A program made the translations under genes and the position numbers. Shown here in pieces: positions 6,736 to 8,146 of a stretch of 8,146 nt of DNA (its first letter is position 1; every line of letters begins with the position of its first letter). The DNA is taken from positions 1 through 8,146 of the forward strand of contig CAADSV010000163.1 of the NCBI GenBank assembly GCA_900751665.1, given 5' to 3'. Below the pieces are notes generated by a model. The model was given only the letters and a program-made list of their open reading frames with translations. It was not told the origin of the DNA and ran no database searches. This stretch comes from an uncultured Collinsella sp. Lineage in GTDB: Bacteria; Actinomycetota; Coriobacteriia; Coriobacteriales; Coriobacteriaceae.

Positions 6736-6767
6736 GTACTCATATTTGGCATTTTTTGCCCACAGGG
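6736..6767. repeat. Right arm of the 32-bp inverted repeat
   Basis: Begins GTACTCATATTTGGCATTTT and ends GCCCACAGGG, the reverse complement of 6530-6561 apart from one base. This arm is itself palindromic at its centre (GGCA-N5-TGCC); the single difference in the left arm breaks that inner palindrome. Confidence 0.9.
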
Positions 6768-6849
6768 TGTTTCCTGGGGAACCGACAACAGCCTTAGGGT
6801 CGCGCGCGGTGCCACTCCCTCCCGACATCCGCCGACGTTTACCCAGATA
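6768..6849. other. Intergenic DNA without recognised signal
   Basis: About 80 bp between the inverted-repeat element and the hairpin upstream of the DAHP synthase gene. I see no gene, convincing promoter or RNA motif here. GTTTCCTGGGGAAC near the start is a short imperfect palindrome. A minus-strand T-box-like string was considered and rejected. Confidence 0.5.
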
Positions 6850-6887
6850 AAACCTGCCAAAATAAACCTGTCCCTTTTGGCAGGTTT
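6850..6887. repeat. 13-bp perfect inverted repeat upstream of the DAHP synthase promoter
   Basis: AAACCTGCCAAAA (6850-6862) and TTTTGGCAGGTTT (6875-6887) are exact reverse complements around a 12-nt loop. The loop contains a second AAACCTG (6864-6870) that could pair with the same 3' arm, giving a weaker alternative hairpin. The downstream bases are CGGGG, with no T-run, so this is not a standard terminator for plus-strand transcripts. It may be an operator or leader structure. Confidence 0.6.
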
Positions 6888-6902
6888 CGGGGTGGCAAGG
6901 GC

Positions 6903-6931
6903 TTGCACTTTAGCGTGCGACAGCGGATAAT
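6903..6931 (+). promoter_or_regulatory. Candidate promoter of the DAHP synthase gene
   Basis: TTGCAC (6903-6908) and GATAAT (6926-6931) are separated by 17 nt, giving a start point near 6938 and a leader of about 49 nt. The -10 matches 5 of 6 consensus bases, the -35 only 3 of 6. It lies directly after the 13-bp inverted repeat, well placed for a regulator bound there. Confidence 0.45.
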
Positions 6932-6986
6932 GCCGAACACTCGACAATACGTTTATTGCTCTTTCTATAGATTGAGGAGGCCCCGC

Positions 6987-8018
6987 ATGGCCATGGAATT
7001 CAAACGCAGGCTGCCGATCCCCATGGAGATCCGCGAGGAAATGCCACTTTCTGCTGAGCTTACCGCCAAAAAGCAGGCATTTGACGCCGAGGTCGCCAAA
7101 GTCTTTACCGGCGAGGACGCACGTAAGGTGCTCATCATCGGCCCGTGCTCTGCCGACCGCGAGGATTCGGTGCTCGAGTATATGAACCGACTGGCCAAGA
7201 CCGCCGAAGAGGTCAAGGACAAGCTCATCATCATTCCGCGCGTCTACACCAATAAGCCGCGCACCAAGGGCACCGGCTACAAGGGTCTTCTGCACAACCC
7301 CAACCCCGAGGCTCCCGACGACCTGCTCGAGGGCGTCAAGGCTATCCGCCATATGCACCTGCGCGTTATTGAGGAAACGGGCTTCTTCACCGCCGACGAG
7401 ATGCTCTATCCGTCCAACTACCAATACCTCGTTGACCTGCTGAGCTACGTTGCCGTCGGCGCGCGCTCGGTCGAAAACCAGGAGCATCGCCTGGTGTCGA
7501 GCGGCATTTCGGTACCCGTCGGCATGAAGAATCCCACTGCCGGTTCCACCACCGTCATGCTCAACTCCATTTACGCCGCGCAGGCACACCAGAGCTTTAT
7601 CTTCCGCAACTGGGAGGTTGAGTGCGACGGCAACCCACTCGCACACGCCGTCATGCGTGGCTACATTGGTCTCGACGGTCGCACCTACCCCAACTACCAC
7701 TACGAGCACCTCGAGCGTCTGGCCGAGCGCTATACCGAGCACGCCGGCTATGCCAATCCGGCAGCGGTCATCGACTGCAACCACGACAACTCGGGCAAGC
7801 GTCCGTTGGAGCAGTATCGCATTTGCAAGGAGGTGCTCGACAGCTGCCGCCGCAACGAGTCCATCTCCAAGCTGGTCAAGGGCTTTATGATCGAGTCTTA
7901 CCTTGAGGACGGCAACCAGCCGGTCGATGGCGGTGTCTTTGGTAAGTCGATCACCGACCCGTGCCTAGGCTGGGAAAAGACCGACTACCTCATCCACGAG
8001 ATCGCGGAGCGGGTGTAG
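6987..8018 (+). CDS. aroF: 3-deoxy-7-phosphoheptulonate (DAHP) synthase, class I AroFGH type
   Basis: Cytosolic metalloenzyme that condenses phosphoenolpyruvate and erythrose 4-phosphate to DAHP, the committed step to chorismate and the aromatic amino acids. At 343 residues it is close to E. coli AroF/G/H (about 350). Visible motifs: IGPCSADRE with metal ligand C54; RVYTNKPRTKGTGYKG phosphate/PEP loop; VGARSVENQEHR; PVGMKNPTAGS; IDCNHDNSGK with H266; MIESYLEDGNQ with E303; KSITDPCLGWE with D324. These correspond to E. coli C61/H268/E302/D326. The ATG at 6987 follows GAGGAGG by 6 nt; ATG 6993 is too distant, and an in-frame ATG at 6930 overlaps the predicted -10 box. Feedback class (Phe, Tyr or Trp) cannot be assigned, so the symbol is generic for the AroFGH family. 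The gene stands alone. Confidence 0.95.
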   Translation: MAMEFKRRLPIPMEIREEMPLSAELTAKKQAFDAEVAKVFTGEDARKVLIIGPCSADREDSVLEYMNRLAKTAEEVKDKLIIIPRVYTNKPRTKGTGYKGLLHNPNPEAPDDLLEGVKAIRHMHLRVIEETGFFTADEMLYPSNYQYLVDLLSYVAVGARSVENQEHRLVSSGISVPVGMKNPTAGSTTVMLNSIYAAQAHQSFIFRNWEVECDGNPLAHAVMRGYIGLDGRTYPNYHYEHLERLAERYTEHAGYANPAAVIDCNHDNSGKRPLEQYRICKEVLDSCRRNESISKLVKGFMIESYLEDGNQPVDGGVFGKSITDPCLGWEKTDYLIHEIAERV

Positions 8019-8046
8019 GTTACGGCGTTTTACCAAACGCCGTAAC
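8019..8046 (+). other. Perfect 12-bp hairpin starting at the base after the aroF stop codon
   Basis: GTTACGGCGTTT (8019-8030), loop TACC, AAACGCCGTAAC (8035-8046). The stem is perfect and begins right after TAG 8016-8018. GGCTCG follows, so the T-run needed for an intrinsic terminator is missing. A 3'-end mRNA-stabilising or transcript-pausing role is possible. Confidence 0.6.
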
Positions 8047-8094
8047 GGCTCGACGCTGCGCGGGCCGCATTTGGACAATCTGACGTTCAACTTC

Positions 8095-8130
8095 AAGGGC
8101 GCGACCAGAAGGTCAGCGCCCTTTCGTTTC
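8095..8130 (+). terminator. Intrinsic terminator downstream of aroF
   Basis: AAGGGCGC-GACC (8095-8106) pairs with GGTC-A-GCGCCCTT (8111-8123) around loop AGAA, with one bulged A at 8115. The tail is TTTCGTTTC. It is a long GC-rich stem with a T-rich tail 77 nt after the aroF stop codon. Confidence 0.8.
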
Positions 8131-8146
8131 ACGTCACCTTGTCTCA

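Larger units (their letters stand above)
6530..6767. mobile_element. 238-bp inverted-repeat-bounded intergenic element (MITE-like), no transposase
   Basis: This AT-rich block sits between GC-rich genes and has near-identical 32-bp ends in inverted orientation, extendable imperfectly to about 51 bp. The interior has no credible gene. It carries a minus-strand terminator-like hairpin and promoter-like hexamers. Size, ends and lack of coding capacity resemble a non-autonomous miniature element or a species-specific intergenic repeat. No target-site duplication is evident in the flanks (GAAG on the left, TGTTT on the right), so mobility is not shown. Confidence 0.4.

Noticed and set aside
6808..6826. 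Minus-strand T-box-like string GGAGTGGCACCGCG (12 of 14 positions of the conserved T-box 14-mer)
   Set aside because: A real T-box leader would need a specifier stem extending into the aroF coding region and a downstream minus-strand gene. Neither exists, and no 3' partner for the antiterminator or terminator hairpin is visible.
6888..6902. Plus-strand GGGGTGGCAAGGG upstream of aroF as a T-box
   Set aside because: Only about 8 of 14 conserved positions match, the invariant ACC is missing, and no terminator stands between it and the gene.
6630..7784. 384-codon open frame on the minus strand
   Set aside because: Antisense to aroF and its upstream region; its composition is that of a mirror frame with no recognisable domain. 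Only its last 16 codons fall inside the inverted-repeat element and are discussed as a possible short transcript.

Overview
The window is GC-rich bacterial chromosome. It has GTG as well as ATG starts, strong AGGAGG-type ribosome binding sites and start/stop-overlapping gene junctions. Base composition, codon use and the families present suggest an actinobacterial gut organism of the Coriobacteriia, most like Collinsella. That is a recognition-based inference; no 16S or marker gene is present.

Layout. (1) 1-1449, minus strand: a short-chain dehydrogenase/reductase gene, then a hairpin terminator, then the first part of a 2-keto-3-deoxygluconate permease (KdgT-type) gene that runs off the window start. 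Its last ~20 codons before the edge no longer resemble the family. (2) 1450-1739: a divergent control region with a minus-strand -10 box, a LacI-type palindrome, an 11-bp-spaced direct repeat, and a 15-bp-arm inverted repeat that covers the start codon of the next gene. (3) 1740-6408, plus strand: a tight three-gene operon (GTGA and TAATG junctions) encoding a MarR-family regulator and the two halves of a heterodimeric type I ABC exporter. The first half has a degenerate ATPase site (catalytic Glu to Asp, switch His to Gln) and a ~210-residue insert after its first membrane helix. The second half has the canonical site. A strong intrinsic terminator follows. (4) 6479-6986: a 500-bp gene-free stretch holding a 238-bp element bounded by near-perfect 32-bp inverted repeats (imperfectly extendable to ~51 bp) with an AT-rich interior, then a 13-bp perfect hairpin and a plausible promoter. 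(5) 6987-8018, plus strand: a class I (AroFGH-type) DAHP synthase, first enzyme of the shikimate pathway, followed by two hairpins, the second a credible terminator.

How the genes work together: the minus-strand pair looks like uptake plus oxidation/reduction of a sugar acid. The MarR-ABC-ABC operon looks like a self-regulated efflux system; its substrate cannot be read from sequence. The DAHP synthase is a separate housekeeping unit. No complete new defence or mobile system was found. The least explained parts are the inverted-repeat element at 6530-6767, the inverted repeat over the marR start, and the large extracytoplasmic insert in the first ABC subunit.
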